64,000 nucleotides of DNA from Flavivirga jejuensis. Its GTDB lineage: Bacteria; Bacteroidota; Bacteroidia; Flavobacteriales; Flavobacteriaceae. The translations under genes were made by a program, and so were the position numbers. The notes below the pieces were generated by a model. It was not told the origin of the DNA, did no database searches, and saw nothing but the letters and a program-made list of their open reading frames with translations. The first letter of the stretch is position 1, and each line of letters opens with the position of its first letter. Shown here one piece after another: positions 17,142 to 25,051 of the stretch. Where the stretch lies: contig NZ_JAUOEL010000005.1 of NCBI RefSeq assembly GCF_030540765.1, positions 310,001-374,000 of the forward strand, in the 5' to 3' direction.

Positions 17142-18050
17142 TTAATCTAATTCTTCAAATTTTTTAATCTTACTACTAACACTTTCTAACGACTCAATAT
17201 GTCCCTTAATAGCATTCATATGTTTGCTAGTTACGTATTCCATATCATCAAAAGCGGAAAGAACTTGATTGGCAATATCATTAGTCTCTATTGCGTTATA
17301 ATCTTCTGGAATGTATTTTGCTGATATATCAATAAGAGGTTTAACAAATCGCTCTGCTAGTAAGTTTCTGTTTTTTAATCCATTATTATCTATAATTTCA
17401 TTGTCATTAAATGTTTTAAATCGTAATTGAGTATATTCAGCCATAAACTTGTCGTTGGGGTTAAAACTGAATTTTTTAATTCCACTCTCATTAATAATAT
17501 TTTCCGCTCTTAAATTGCAAAGCTCAAAATACTTGGTGTATAATAATCCCCGATATTTATAAAATTTTTGCTCGTGATAATTATATTTTTTAATATAAGT
17601 TCTAACTTCACTCCTTAACGAGTCTCTAAAGTCATATAAGGAATAGAGGTTTGTCATAAGGCTATTTATAGTCTTTGTATTTTCTGTATTATCAAAACCA
17701 TATTTTTTATAAATGTCTTTGACGCTTATAAATTGAAGAAAATTCACTTGAATATCTGAATAAAAAGAAAGTCTGAAATCCTTCTTTTGCATATATTCTT
17801 CAAGACTTTTTATTTGTTTTTCAATTGGCTTTTGAATTGATAATAGATTATTTTTTAATAAAAGATTTTCAGAATTTTCTAGTTCTTGATTTTCTTTCTT
17901 TATATTCTTTTGTTCTCTTTTATAAACTGATTCTGAAATTAAATAAGCACTTAAAATACTTGCTATGATTAGTGAAAGTGTCAGCCAATCAAACCAGTTA
18001 GGCTCAAAGTCAAAAATCTTAATGTGGTGAAGTGAAATTGTTAATTGCAT
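17142..18050 (-). CDS. Membrane-anchored coiled-coil hypothetical protein
   Basis: The 302-residue protein has one transmembrane segment near the N-terminus (about residues 21-42), followed by a coiled-coil-like stretch (about 45-95, KREQKNIKKENQELEN) and a helical cytoplasmic domain that ends in another heptad-rich segment. I recognise no known family. It is the last chromosomal gene before the tRNA and the integrated element, and could be native or an older insertion. Confidence 0.55.
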   Translation of the reverse strand: MQLTISLHHIKIFDFEPNWFDWLTLSLIIASILSAYLISESVYKREQKNIKKENQELENSENLLLKNNLLSIQKPIEKQIKSLEEYMQKKDFRLSFYSDIQVNFLQFISVKDIYKKYGFDNTENTKTINSLMTNLYSLYDFRDSLRSEVRTYIKKYNYHEQKFYKYRGLLYTKYFELCNLRAENIINESGIKKFSFNPNDKFMAEYTQLRFKTFNDNEIIDNNGLKNRNLLAERFVKPLIDISAKYIPEDYNAIETNDIANQVLSAFDDMEYVTSKHMNAIKGHIESLESVSSKIKKFEELD

Positions 18051-18197
18051 TTAGTTTGTTTTTACAAATACCATAAAGGATGTCTATTTTACACTTTTTA
18101 AAGATAAGTCCTACAATGATGTTATCATAATAAATTATCTAATATTGAAAATAATAAATAAAAAGGTGATGGGTTTTAGTGGAGGGTTTTTGCAACT

Positions 18198-18234
18198 AAA
18201 TGCATACATTTGTATCCAAATGCAGGTAAATGCA
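18198..18234 (+). promoter_or_regulatory. Triple AAATGCA repeat upstream of tRNA-Ala
   Basis: AAATGCA occurs at 18198, 18218 and 18228, within the 245-bp interval between the membrane protein gene and the tRNA. CATTTGTATCCAAATG inside it is an imperfect palindrome. It could be a regulatory region for the tRNA or for the divergent gene. The rest of the interval is AT-rich without other features. Confidence 0.25.
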
Positions 18235-18295
18235 ATATAACCTAAACGTTATAAAATGTTTGTAAACTCTTGCAAGCACTGTAAATAAAGGCAAA

Positions 18296-18369
18296 GGGGA
18301 TGTAGCTCAGTTGGCTAGAGCGCTTGACTGGCAGTCAAGAGGTCGTCGGTTCGAATCCGATCTTCTCCA
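18296..18369 (+). tRNA. tRNA-Ala (anticodon GGC)
   Basis: The sequence folds as a cloverleaf: acceptor GGGGATG/CTTCTCC, D arm with GCTCAGTTGGCTAGAGC, anticodon stem CTTGA/TCAAG around loop CTGGCAG (anticodon GGC, alanine), T arm GTCGG-TTCGAAT-CCGAT, and discriminator A; CCA is not encoded. The acceptor stem has a U-U mismatch at position 6-67 and a G-U pair. The 3' half from the anticodon stem on is duplicated at 43064, so this gene is the attachment site of the element and its 3' half was supplied by the element. Confidence 0.93.
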
Positions 18370-18374
18370 CTTAA
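18324..18374 (+). repeat. attL: 51-bp direct repeat inside tRNA-Ala
   Basis: TTGACTGGCAGTCAAG through CTTCTCCACTTAA is repeated without mismatch at 43064-43114. It covers the tRNA from the anticodon stem to 5 bp past the discriminator base. This is the classical product of integration into a tRNA 3' half by a tyrosine recombinase. Confidence 0.9.
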
Positions 18375-18418
18375 TAATCAGACAGTTACATGAATTTGTA
18401 ATTGTCTTTTTTTATTTC

Positions 18419-18436
18419 GGCGTGCTTTTGGCGTGC
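18419..18436 (+). repeat. Paired GGCGTGC sites at the left end (candidate integrase arm sites)
   Basis: GGCGTGC-tttt-GGCGTGC lies 44 bp inside attL. The same pair with spacer tttc lies at 42946-42963 on the inner side of attR, in the same orientation. Paired short repeats at both ends in this position are what arm-type integrase binding sites look like. The function is inferred. Confidence 0.45.
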
Positions 18437-18510
18437 CTTTTTTAAAACGGATAAGTTTAAAATTTCTGAGGGAAATCTGCTTTTTTAATTCAGTTCTTTG
18501 TTGGGTATAG

Positions 18511-19647
18511 TTATTTTAACATTTCTTTCAGTTCTTTAAAGTTTGGATTGTCCAATAAATCCCATTTATTTCCAGATGCTAATTTTATTGCCTTCCGCAT
18601 TTGATTTATTCGATTAGCCATTGGTAGAATAATTCTATTTCCGTGTTTAATAAAAGAATATAAATCTTTTTCAGAAGTTGGTATTTTATAACCTTTAGGG
18701 CTTGATGAAATTAAAATTCCATTGTCTCTTAAATTCCCAACAACTTTTGACCTGAAATATTCTTCCTTTAAAGGTTTATCTCTACTTTGATTAAGGTGAT
18801 TAAATATCTCTTTTGTTGAAATGTATCTTGATTTATAATAAACTCGTTGATACAATAGTAATAATTTCAAAAAGTTAATTTGGTCAATTTTTTGTTGGTT
18901 ATTCCCGCTTTCTTTTTCAATGAAATCGTTTATTCTTAAATGGCTGACTTCAGCAATTAATGGATTAAAAATGTCGTCCGTATTTGACTCAACAAAATCT
19001 TTGAAATTATAATCTTTAGGAAAGAAGTTTAAATCGCTAACTATTGGTTTTATGATTGTTTTAAATTCTTCACTATATTCTGAAATCTTGGTTTCATCAT
19101 AAATGTAGCCTAATGTTCCAGCAATTAAATCGGCTATCTGAATTAAATTACTTTGCTTGCTATTTTCAATTCCAAATTGAGAACCAGAAAACAAGGTTTT
19201 TTGATGATGTTTATTCACATAAGATTTGAACTCTAACATATAGTCATTTCCGCCATGTTCATCTACATACAATTCTAATTGAGGGAAAGTTCTAAATAAT
19301 TCTTTATATAAAAGGTTATTTAAATATTTATAAAAGGATTTTTTATAGCTAAATCCTTTTCCTTTTAATTTTCTCTTGTCTACAATAACTGCATAAATAG
19401 ATAAGTCTAATTTTACGATATCTGATAAAACTCTTATTCTTCTTTTATGATGTTTTGAAATTCCACTAGATTTTATTTCTCCAGTTTGAAAATTATGTTT
19501 TTGACGTATTTCATCTACTGATTTTTCAAGTTCGATTACTTTGTCAGAATTACAAATTACAGTCGCAACTATAAAGTGACTTCCTTGAGTTGAAAATTGG
19601 AAAGAATTATTTCCAGATTCATCTGCAAAGGCTGTAATATGATTCAT
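18511..19647 (-). CDS. DUF3800 family protein
   Basis: The N-terminus ITAFADESGNNSF (D8, E9) is the hallmark of DUF3800, a family with a predicted RNase H-like metal-binding fold. A second acidic block LYVDEHGG (near 130) and QIADLIAGTLGY (near 170-182) complete the usual set. The C-terminal 150 residues are an extra helical domain with a winged-helix flavour. DUF3800 genes are common on mobile elements and in defence islands, but no activity is established for this one. It is the first gene inside attL and points outward. Confidence 0.75.
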   Translation of the reverse strand: MNHITAFADESGNNSFQFSTQGSHFIVATVICNSDKVIELEKSVDEIRQKHNFQTGEIKSSGISKHHKRRIRVLSDIVKLDLSIYAVIVDKRKLKGKGFSYKKSFYKYLNNLLYKELFRTFPQLELYVDEHGGNDYMLEFKSYVNKHHQKTLFSGSQFGIENSKQSNLIQIADLIAGTLGYIYDETKISEYSEEFKTIIKPIVSDLNFFPKDYNFKDFVESNTDDIFNPLIAEVSHLRINDFIEKESGNNQQKIDQINFLKLLLLYQRVYYKSRYISTKEIFNHLNQSRDKPLKEEYFRSKVVGNLRDNGILISSSPKGYKIPTSEKDLYSFIKHGNRIILPMANRINQMRKAIKLASGNKWDLLDNPNFKELKEMLK

Positions 19648-19856
19648 ATTCGGAAGTTTTTTTAATTAAGCACAACGAAAACATGTAGTTAACATTAATT
19701 ATATATTACATGCTAAGGTAATAATTCTTACATATTAACAAGCAGTCATTAGCATAAAAACTGAATATTAGTTTCTGACATCCAGATGTTTATAAATTTT
19801 TTAGAATGATTGATTGTTTTGAGAAATTTACGATATTCGTAGTCTAATTATTATAT

Positions 19857-20126
19857 ATGGAAGTTGTTTGCTTACAAGAAGAAGCTTTTTACGCTCTCTT
19901 TGATAAGGTTTTGGAGCATATAGGAAATAAATATGGGGATAAGCCTCGTAAATGGATTAGTGACCAAGAGGCTATGTCACGCTTAAATATTAAATCAAAA
20001 ACAACCTTACAAGAATTAAGAGATAATGGCGATATTGGTTTTTCTCAACCTCGTAAAAAAGTTATTCTTTACGATGCAGATTCAATCGAAACGTATTTAG
20101 AAAAGCATTCACGTAAACCCTACTAA
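19857..20126 (+). CDS. Excisionase-like helix-turn-helix protein (DUF3853-like)
   Basis: The 89-residue protein ends in a MerR/excisionase-type winged helix: WISDQEAMSRLNIKSKTTLQ (about 37-56) followed by RDNGDIGFSQPRKKVILYDA, the wing, and a short C-terminal helix. Such proteins are frequent at the ends of Bacteroidota integrative elements and can act as directionality factors or regulators. The downstream gene starts 2 bp after its stop. A degraded copy of the last third of this gene sits at 43254-43382. Confidence 0.75.
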   Translation: MEVVCLQEEAFYALFDKVLEHIGNKYGDKPRKWISDQEAMSRLNIKSKTTLQELRDNGDIGFSQPRKKVILYDADSIETYLEKHSRKPY

Positions 20127-20128
20127 TT

Positions 20129-20434
20129 ATGGATGATAAAACAAAAGTAAGTGAAGAATATATTGATATTGAAGCCTTTAATCAAGGTTATGAAGTTGCA
20201 AAAGAATTGGGATTAAAACCCGATGCACTCAACGGAATTAATGCAGGAAATAACCGTATGCAATCTATGAAAGAGGGGATGGAGCAATATCACAAAGAAG
20301 TTGCTTTAGAAAAAGCAAAAACACAGAATAAAGATATTATCCCTCCTTTTGACATGGATAGTATAGATAATAATTATATTGATCTAACGCCTGACAAAGA
20401 GGATAAAGACAAAGGTCTTGATATGGATATTTAA
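20129..20434 (+). CDS. Small acidic element-specific hypothetical protein
   Basis: The 101-residue product is hydrophilic and acidic, with AFNQGYEVAKELGLKP near 20-35, GINAGNNRMQSMKEG near 40-54 and a C-terminus rich in Asp (DLTPDKEDKDKG). It has no recognised domain. It starts 2 bp after the HTH gene and so is translationally coupled with it. The pair is conserved as a unit, because the degraded tandem copy has both in the same order (43254 and 43386). Confidence 0.65.
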   Translation: MDDKTKVSEEYIDIEAFNQGYEVAKELGLKPDALNGINAGNNRMQSMKEGMEQYHKEVALEKAKTQNKDIIPPFDMDSIDNNYIDLTPDKEDKDKGLDMDI

Positions 20435-20446
20435 AATAAGAAAAAG

Positions 20447-20578
20447 ATGAAACAACCAACTAAACCAACACAACCTCCAAAACCAAGCATTCCACTAAGA
20501 AGGGATTCTCCAACTCCAACCCCTAAGCATAATCCTTCTCCACCAACTAGAGGTAATCCAAGACCGCCTAAAAAATAA
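20447..20578 (+). CDS. 43-residue proline-rich basic peptide
   Basis: Twelve bases after the previous stop an ORF starts at ATG 20447, preceded by AAGAAAAAG. The product (MKQPTKPTQPPKPSIPL, then repeated P-T-P/ N-P-R-P units) is about one third proline and strongly basic, with almost no hydrophobic residues. Its 3' end overlaps the convergent membrane protein gene by 11 bp. It may be the third gene of the HTH operon. I know no homologue. It is not seen in the tandem remnant. Confidence 0.4.
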   Translation: MKQPTKPTQPPKPSIPLRRDSPTPTPKHNPSPPTRGNPRPPKK

Positions 20579-21005
20579 ATAGAAAGAAAACGAGGAGGGT
20601 TAATAACCCTAAAAACATTAGAATAAGGCTCACGAGTGTAAAATTATCTGTGTAAGTAGCATAGGTTGCCGCTTTTTTATCATACATTTCAATCTTACAC
20701 TTATCCTTTTTGGTGATTTTTTTTCCTGCTTTGATTTCGGTATCACACATTAAGTAATCTTGTTCGTTTGATTTACGACCAAATATTTGGCTAATAAAAT
20801 TGAAAATTATTGCGAGAATAAATGATGCTCCAGCAATCTTTATAAAGACAGGATAATTTACTGGATTTTCTTTCAGGTATTTGAACGTTTCCAAACAAAC
20901 ATAAGTACCAGCTCCGCTAATCGATATCGTAAGCAAGTCAATTCTTTGAATACTATAAAATAAACCTTCATAAGAAAGTCGCCTACGTTCTTTTAAATCT
21001 TCCAT
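20568..21005 (-). CDS. Three-segment membrane protein
   Basis: This 145-residue protein has hydrophobic segments at about 24-42, 55-72 and 120-143 and a charged loop in between (about 76-108, KAGKKITKKDKC). The arrangement recalls small SLATT-like membrane effectors, but I cannot confirm that. It occupies the slot between the HTH operon and the radC-like gene that holds a Fic gene in the tandem remnant at 43-45 kb, so it is probably exchangeable cargo. Confidence 0.6.
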   Translation of the reverse strand: MEDLKERRRLSYEGLFYSIQRIDLLTISISGAGTYVCLETFKYLKENPVNYPVFIKIAGASFILAIIFNFISQIFGRKSNEQDYLMCDTEIKAGKKITKKDKCKIEMYDKKAATYATYTDNFTLVSLILMFLGLLTLLVFFLFIF

Positions 21006-21083
21006 GTTTTAATTATTTGCCTGAATATAAATAAATTATATAAAGGTTGTTTGTTTTGCGTGAATACCTTTTCAAAAAAAATC

Positions 21084-21104
21084 TGTCATGCTCCTTGCAT
21101 GACA
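21084..21104 (+). promoter_or_regulatory. Inverted repeat overlapping the radC-like start codon
   Basis: TGTCATG-CTCCTTG-CATGACA is a perfect 7-bp inverted repeat whose right arm contains the ATG of the radC-like gene. A decayed copy (TGTCATG-TTCCTTC-CATAACA) is present at the matching place in the tandem remnant near 44.93 kb. It could be an operator or a translation-blocking hairpin. Confidence 0.4.
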
Positions 21105-21560
21105 AAAATTGACCTTTATAAAATTTCTGAAATTGAACTCACTTATAAACGAAAAGTCAGAGCCGATGACCGTCCAAAGATTTCATCATCTTGGGATGCG
21201 TATAAGGTATTTCGTGAAAATTGGGATGACTTGACAATTAATCTGGCTGAAGAATTTAAGATCATGCTTCTTGATCGCAATAATCGCTGTATGGGAATTG
21301 TGCCGATTTCTAAAGGCGGTGTGTCGGGAACAGTCGTTGACCCTAAACTTGTTTTTGCCTCTGCTCTCAAGGCTCGTGTCTGTGCCATTATTTTAGGACA
21401 TAACCATCCGTCGGGAGCCACAAAACATAGCCGTGCAGATAAAGCAATAACTGAAAAACTTGTGCAGGGTGGACGCTACTTAGATTTAAAAGTCCTCGAT
21501 CACATTATCGTTACCGACGAAAGCTATGTGTCGTTTTCTGATACAAATTTAATCATCTAA
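21099..21560 (+). CDS. RadC-like JAB/MPN-domain protein
   Basis: The protein carries the MPN/JAMM zinc motif GHNHPSG (residues 100-106 from the ATG at 21099) followed by the downstream Asp (SRADKAI), as in the C-terminal domain of RadC (DUF2466). It lacks RadC's N-terminal HhH region, like the many short RadC-like proteins on Bacteroidota mobile elements, where the role is unknown. I prefer ATG 21099 to the frame opening at 21051 because the homologous remnant at 44.94 kb aligns from there. It is convergent with the XRE gene and overlaps it by 4 bp. Confidence 0.82.
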   Translation: MTKIDLYKISEIELTYKRKVRADDRPKISSSWDAYKVFRENWDDLTINLAEEFKIMLLDRNNRCMGIVPISKGGVSGTVVDPKLVFASALKARVCAIILGHNHPSGATKHSRADKAITEKLVQGGRYLDLKVLDHIIVTDESYVSFSDTNLII

Positions 21561-21796
21561 TCAAATCCCTCAGAAAAGAAATCGGTAAGGCTAATGTCTA
21601 ATGCCTCAAGAACTTTCAGTAAACTAGTTATTCTTAAATCTGACCCTTTTTCGTAGCGTCCATATTGTGATCTTGGGATTTCATTATCAAAGGCGAACTG
21701 CTCATAGTTTGAGTATCCTTTTTCTATCCGTAATTCTCTTAACCTGTTCCCCAGTTTTTGGAGTATGTCTTTGCTATGTAAGTTCTTTTTTGCCAT
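21557..21796 (-). CDS. XRE family helix-turn-helix regulator
   Basis: From the ATG at 21796 the 79-residue protein is a single Cro/C1-type HTH domain (LRELRIEKGYSNYEQFAFDN, then IPRSQYGRYEKGSDLRI and LLKVLEALDISLTDFF). It probably represses its own divergent promoter region and that of the lipoprotein gene, since an 8-bp inverted repeat lies between them. A longer GTG start at 21820 is possible but would run into that repeat. Confidence 0.8.
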   Translation of the reverse strand: MAKKNLHSKDILQKLGNRLRELRIEKGYSNYEQFAFDNEIPRSQYGRYEKGSDLRITSLLKVLEALDISLTDFFSEGFD

Positions 21797-21816
21797 GAAC
21801 AAATTAAGCTTTAAAT

Positions 21817-21858
21817 CCACTTATTTGTTACCATTTTAAAGATACCATTTATAAGTGG
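21817..21858. promoter_or_regulatory. Inverted repeat between XRE and lipoprotein genes
   Basis: CCACTTAT at 21817 and ATAAGTGG at 21851 form an 8-bp inverted repeat 26 bp apart, with ACCATTT repeated inside. TATATTTG (about 21870-21877) just downstream fits the Bacteroidota -7 consensus for the lipoprotein gene. The neighbouring XRE protein is the obvious candidate to bind here. Confidence 0.4.
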
Positions 21859-21914
21859 TTATTTTTTGTATATTTGCTCCTACAAAAAATTACTAACTTA
21901 AAAACAAACAAACA

Positions 21915-22997
21915 ATGAAAACGCTATTATTCAACTACAAATTTTTATTCATTGCCCTAATATTTTTGTTATCGGTGTCATGTTCAAAAGACGACAATCC
22001 AGAAACCAACATGAACCCGATTGGTGATTTATTAGACCCCAATATGGTGTCTGAAAATGTAATCATTGTGGGTAGCGACTATATAAAAGATAAGCTGCCA
22101 ACGCCTAATGGCAACATATCTTTAGAATTATTAAAACAAAACCAATTTGCTTTACCTGTTGAGGGGTTTGACATTTCTTTAGAAACGGAAGAACCAATAA
22201 TTGGCGCCTATATTCAATTTGAGCATAATGATGGCTCACTCGCCTCTGGTTATTTTGATGTTAACATTAGAGAAAACCTTCTTGGAAAAACGTCTCGCAG
22301 TAATACCAAAAATGAAGTAACTCTCAACAAGAAATATACACTTGATATTGATTTTAATGAAAATATTTCATCTGCTATATTTTGCTACACTATTAGCGTC
22401 TATGATGCTGAACAGAACATTAGTGCGCCGCAAAGGGTTTGTGTAGAAGTCGGGGTTTTAGGAGGAAATGCTGAGTTAGCTAAAACATGGTCTTTTGCTA
22501 GTCGTCAAAATTTTTATATTTCAGATATGGGTGGTACAGAAACATTTAAAATTGGAGATACACTCATAAAATATTATTCAAGTTTTGATTGTGATACGGG
22601 GGAAAGAATAACCTTGAGCGGTGTTTCAATACAGGACAAAAATACATTAACCTTAAATATTGATGGAACATATGGCTATAAGAACGATAGAATTGACGAT
22701 AAGTTTGACCGTAGTGCATCGAGTGAAACATGCGAACAGGTAAGTGGCAAAGTCGTAAAAACCCATGAAAATCGTGGCGTTTGGTCTTATCAAGCGACAA
22801 CAAAACGCTTGGTATTAATCGAGCATAGGCGCACTTTAAAAGAAGATGGAACTGTTACGTCTGATTCTGAAAGAGAATCTGGTGATGGTGACCTTTTTTG
22901 GGACGTATTAGTAGAGCTAAATACGAACGAATTAAAACTTTTTGATGGCGATGGGGTAAGTAGAGATTCCGTTTGGTGGACTTATTTTACTCAATAA
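21915..22997 (+). CDS. Lipoprotein of unknown function (lipocalin-like C-terminus)
   Basis: A hydrophobic signal ends in LLSVSCSKDDNPE, a clear lipobox with the Flavobacteria-type acidic residues after Cys that favour surface export. The next 150 residues form a beta-rich domain. The C-terminal half (from about 190, LAKTWSF) resembles the lipocalin-like domains of Bacteroidota lipoproteins that report consumption of a residual variance-like barrel, ending in VWWTYFTQ. It is divergent from the XRE gene and is followed by a terminator at 23064. It is probably cargo of the element. Confidence 0.65.
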   Translation: MKTLLFNYKFLFIALIFLLSVSCSKDDNPETNMNPIGDLLDPNMVSENVIIVGSDYIKDKLPTPNGNISLELLKQNQFALPVEGFDISLETEEPIIGAYIQFEHNDGSLASGYFDVNIRENLLGKTSRSNTKNEVTLNKKYTLDIDFNENISSAIFCYTISVYDAEQNISAPQRVCVEVGVLGGNAELAKTWSFASRQNFYISDMGGTETFKIGDTLIKYYSSFDCDTGERITLSGVSIQDKNTLTLNIDGTYGYKNDRIDDKFDRSASSETCEQVSGKVVKTHENRGVWSYQATTKRLVLIEHRRTLKEDGTVTSDSERESGDGDLFWDVLVELNTNELKLFDGDGVSRDSVWWTYFTQ

Positions 22998-23063
22998 TTG
23001 ATATATTATGATTGGGGGAAGATGAACGATTGGTAGCTGTAAAACTCCCATTGAATTAGTCGA

Positions 23064-23092
23064 AAAACGTGCGATTAAACGCGCGTTTTTTT
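23064..23092 (+). terminator. Intrinsic terminator of the lipoprotein gene
   Basis: AAAACGTGCG-ATTAAA-CGCGCGTTTT makes a 10-bp stem with one G-T pair and runs into TTTTTTT. It lies between the convergent lipoprotein gene and the gene at 23094 and may serve both. Confidence 0.75.
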
Positions 23093-23093
23093 G

Positions 23094-23729
23094 TTATTCA
23101 AAGTCATCGGATATATCTTTTGAGTTTTTTTGAAAGTCGGATAGTTCTTTTTCCGTTTTATTTCTGTCTATATCTTTGTTTTTAGAGTCATCATCAAGAT
23201 CAATATATGAACCATGCTCAATGATTTCATCCCGTTGTTCATTGCTCAATTTCATTGATTGTTCAACATCTATTTCTTGAATTGGTTCTTTATCAGAATT
23301 TGTTTTATCCAGTTCCTGTTGTTTTTCTTCTTGGTAGTCGAGTAATTTATTAGCACCGTCGTTTTCCATCAAGATACCTATTTCTGTTTTGTTGAGTTCA
23401 TCAAGCTGTTCTATATATTCGTCAAACTCATGAGATTCAAAATTTTGTTTAATGGTCTCATAAATTTTTTGGTCGTAATCATCGCGGGTTTTATTGATAT
23501 GGTCTTGATAAGAGTCTTTTCCTTCTTTTCCTTCTTTTTTATTCTTTGGGATTTCAATATCTCCTTTTGGTTTCGGAGAGGGTTCTAAAGAATAAGACCT
23601 GTCTGGTCTATTATGATTAAGCTTATCTATTATCTCCCTTTTTTCTTTAACAAGATTTCCTGTGTCACTATCTCCTAGTGCAACATTTCTAAGGTCATCT
23701 AATTGTTCCCACTTGTTTTCTCTTGTCAT
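23094..23729 (-). CDS. Hydrophilic hypothetical protein of the mobilization region
   Basis: This 211-residue protein is extremely charged (Asp, Glu, Lys and Asn dominate), has no hydrophobic core stretch longer than a few residues, and is probably largely disordered with short helices (for example DEYIEQLDELNKTEIGILME near 108-127). I recognise no domain. It is divergent from the 104-residue gene at 23777 with a small palindrome between them. It could be a DNA-transfer accessory protein because the coupling ATPase pair is next door, but that is only context. Confidence 0.55.
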   Translation of the reverse strand: MTRENKWEQLDDLRNVALGDSDTGNLVKEKREIIDKLNHNRPDRSYSLEPSPKPKGDIEIPKNKKEGKEGKDSYQDHINKTRDDYDQKIYETIKQNFESHEFDEYIEQLDELNKTEIGILMENDGANKLLDYQEEKQQELDKTNSDKEPIQEIDVEQSMKLSNEQRDEIIEHGSYIDLDDDSKNKDIDRNKTEKELSDFQKNSKDISDDFE

Positions 23730-23742
23730 AAAGATATTTTTG

Positions 23743-23758
23743 TGTTACAGTTGTAACA
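23743..23758. promoter_or_regulatory. Short palindrome in a divergent promoter
   Basis: TGTTAC-AGTT-GTAACA is a perfect 6-bp inverted repeat between the divergent starts of the genes at 23729 (-) and 23777 (+). It may be an operator. Confidence 0.35.
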
Positions 23759-23776
23759 AATGAAAGGCGCTTTGAT

Positions 23777-24091
23777 ATGGCTATAAAATTCGACTCTTTA
23801 TGTCCTACATTCTACGAAGAATATAAAACAGAAAATTTGGATTATGCCGATGAAACTCGCCAAATCGTTTGTGAACAACTTGGATTTGAGCCTAGTTTAA
23901 ACGCCTCTTGTTTACCTGAACTTTCTTTACGAAAGTCTCTTAAGCGTTTTAAAACAGGTAAACTAGAAGAGAAGAAATTCCAAGTTCATGTAGAGACTTT
24001 TTGCAACAATATAAAATTAAATATTCTTCGAGCAGTCCCTGAACAGAGGCATCTATTTGATAGGAAAGAAGCAGAGAATTATACGCGCTAA
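23777..24091 (+). CDS. Small hypothetical protein
   Basis: The 104-residue product is soluble and basic in its second half, with YEEYKTENLDYADETRQIVC and LSLRKSLKRFKTG as recognisable helical blocks. No known domain was identified. Its stop codon lies directly against the 3' end of the convergent membrane protein gene (24092). Size and context suggest an accessory protein of the mobilization module. Confidence 0.55.
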   Translation: MAIKFDSLCPTFYEEYKTENLDYADETRQIVCEQLGFEPSLNASCLPELSLRKSLKRFKTGKLEEKKFQVHVETFCNNIKLNILRAVPEQRHLFDRKEAENYTR

Positions 24092-25051
24092 TTACCCATT
24101 CCCTGCGCCTCCACTATCATTTTTCGTTTCTCCGTTGCTTTGGGTGCTATGGTTATCAGATTGAAAACCATTACCAACACCACCACTTTCTTTAGCAAAC
24201 CCGTCACTGCTTTCGCTACCATTGTCAGAGCTGTCATCATCTAAGGAATCATTTTCCCAAAGGTCGTTTGTTCCTGAAAAACTATCTTCAACCATATTGT
24301 AGAGAGATTTTCTCAATCCTTCATCTTCGGGTAAATCAATGGGTAGGTAAACACCTTTGGTTTCTTGTTTCGGTTTGCGACCGATAAAAACATCGTATTT
24401 CATTTCATTGGTTATTTTTTTGTCAATATTATCTAAAACCCAATTACGTCCTTTTTGTGCTTTGCTAAAATTTCTAATGCCGAAGATAATGCCGCATATA
24501 ATTAATAGTACACCTATTGGTCGTGTAAATTCCAAAGGTAGTAATGGAATTCCTATGATTACAGGAATTGCAGGTTCTAAAAGCGTATGAACATGATATG
24601 AGGAAATTTTTATTCCTAAAAACTTTTTACCGATAACCCTCGACCAAAAATTTGCGGTTTCACCATCAGAAAGGCTGAAACGTTTAAAATCATAAGCTGT
24701 TCCATATTTGGAAACTTCCATACGATGTCGAATTGAAAAAACCAAAAACACAGTGGAAAATATAAATATCGAATAAGTGTCTCCATCTAATCTAAACCTA
24801 AATATATCATCCAAATAGGCATATCCAAAATTCAATACAAAAAATAATGTGATAGATTGAGAGAAAGTTATATATCTTTCTCCAAAGCGTTTTCTTAAAA
24901 AGACTTCGACAATGGCAGATGCATGCGAGGCAAACATCATAAAAAAACCAAAAATAAAATCTCCTGCATGGTTTTGTCTTCCCTTGTGAGTTTCAATAAA
25001 AATATTTCTTTTTTCGGGGTTGTATTCATAATACTTACTTTCTGTGCTCAT
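24092..25051 (-). CDS. Membrane partner of the coupling ATPase (predicted)
   Basis: The 319-residue protein has about five hydrophobic segments (about 29-47, 63-81, 92-107, 158-177 and 178-196) and a cytoplasmic C-terminus that becomes a low-complexity Ser/Asn/Gly/Asp tail after residue 240. Its start overlaps the stop of the VirD4-like ATPase gene by 4 bp. Because that ATPase lacks the usual N-terminal membrane anchor, this protein may supply it in trans. I do not recognise the family from sequence alone. Confidence 0.55.
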   Translation of the reverse strand: MSTESKYYEYNPEKRNIFIETHKGRQNHAGDFIFGFFMMFASHASAIVEVFLRKRFGERYITFSQSITLFFVLNFGYAYLDDIFRFRLDGDTYSIFIFSTVFLVFSIRHRMEVSKYGTAYDFKRFSLSDGETANFWSRVIGKKFLGIKISSYHVHTLLEPAIPVIIGIPLLPLEFTRPIGVLLIICGIIFGIRNFSKAQKGRNWVLDNIDKKITNEMKYDVFIGRKPKQETKGVYLPIDLPEDEGLRKSLYNMVEDSFSGTNDLWENDSLDDDSSDNGSESSDGFAKESGGVGNGFQSDNHSTQSNGETKNDSGGAGNG

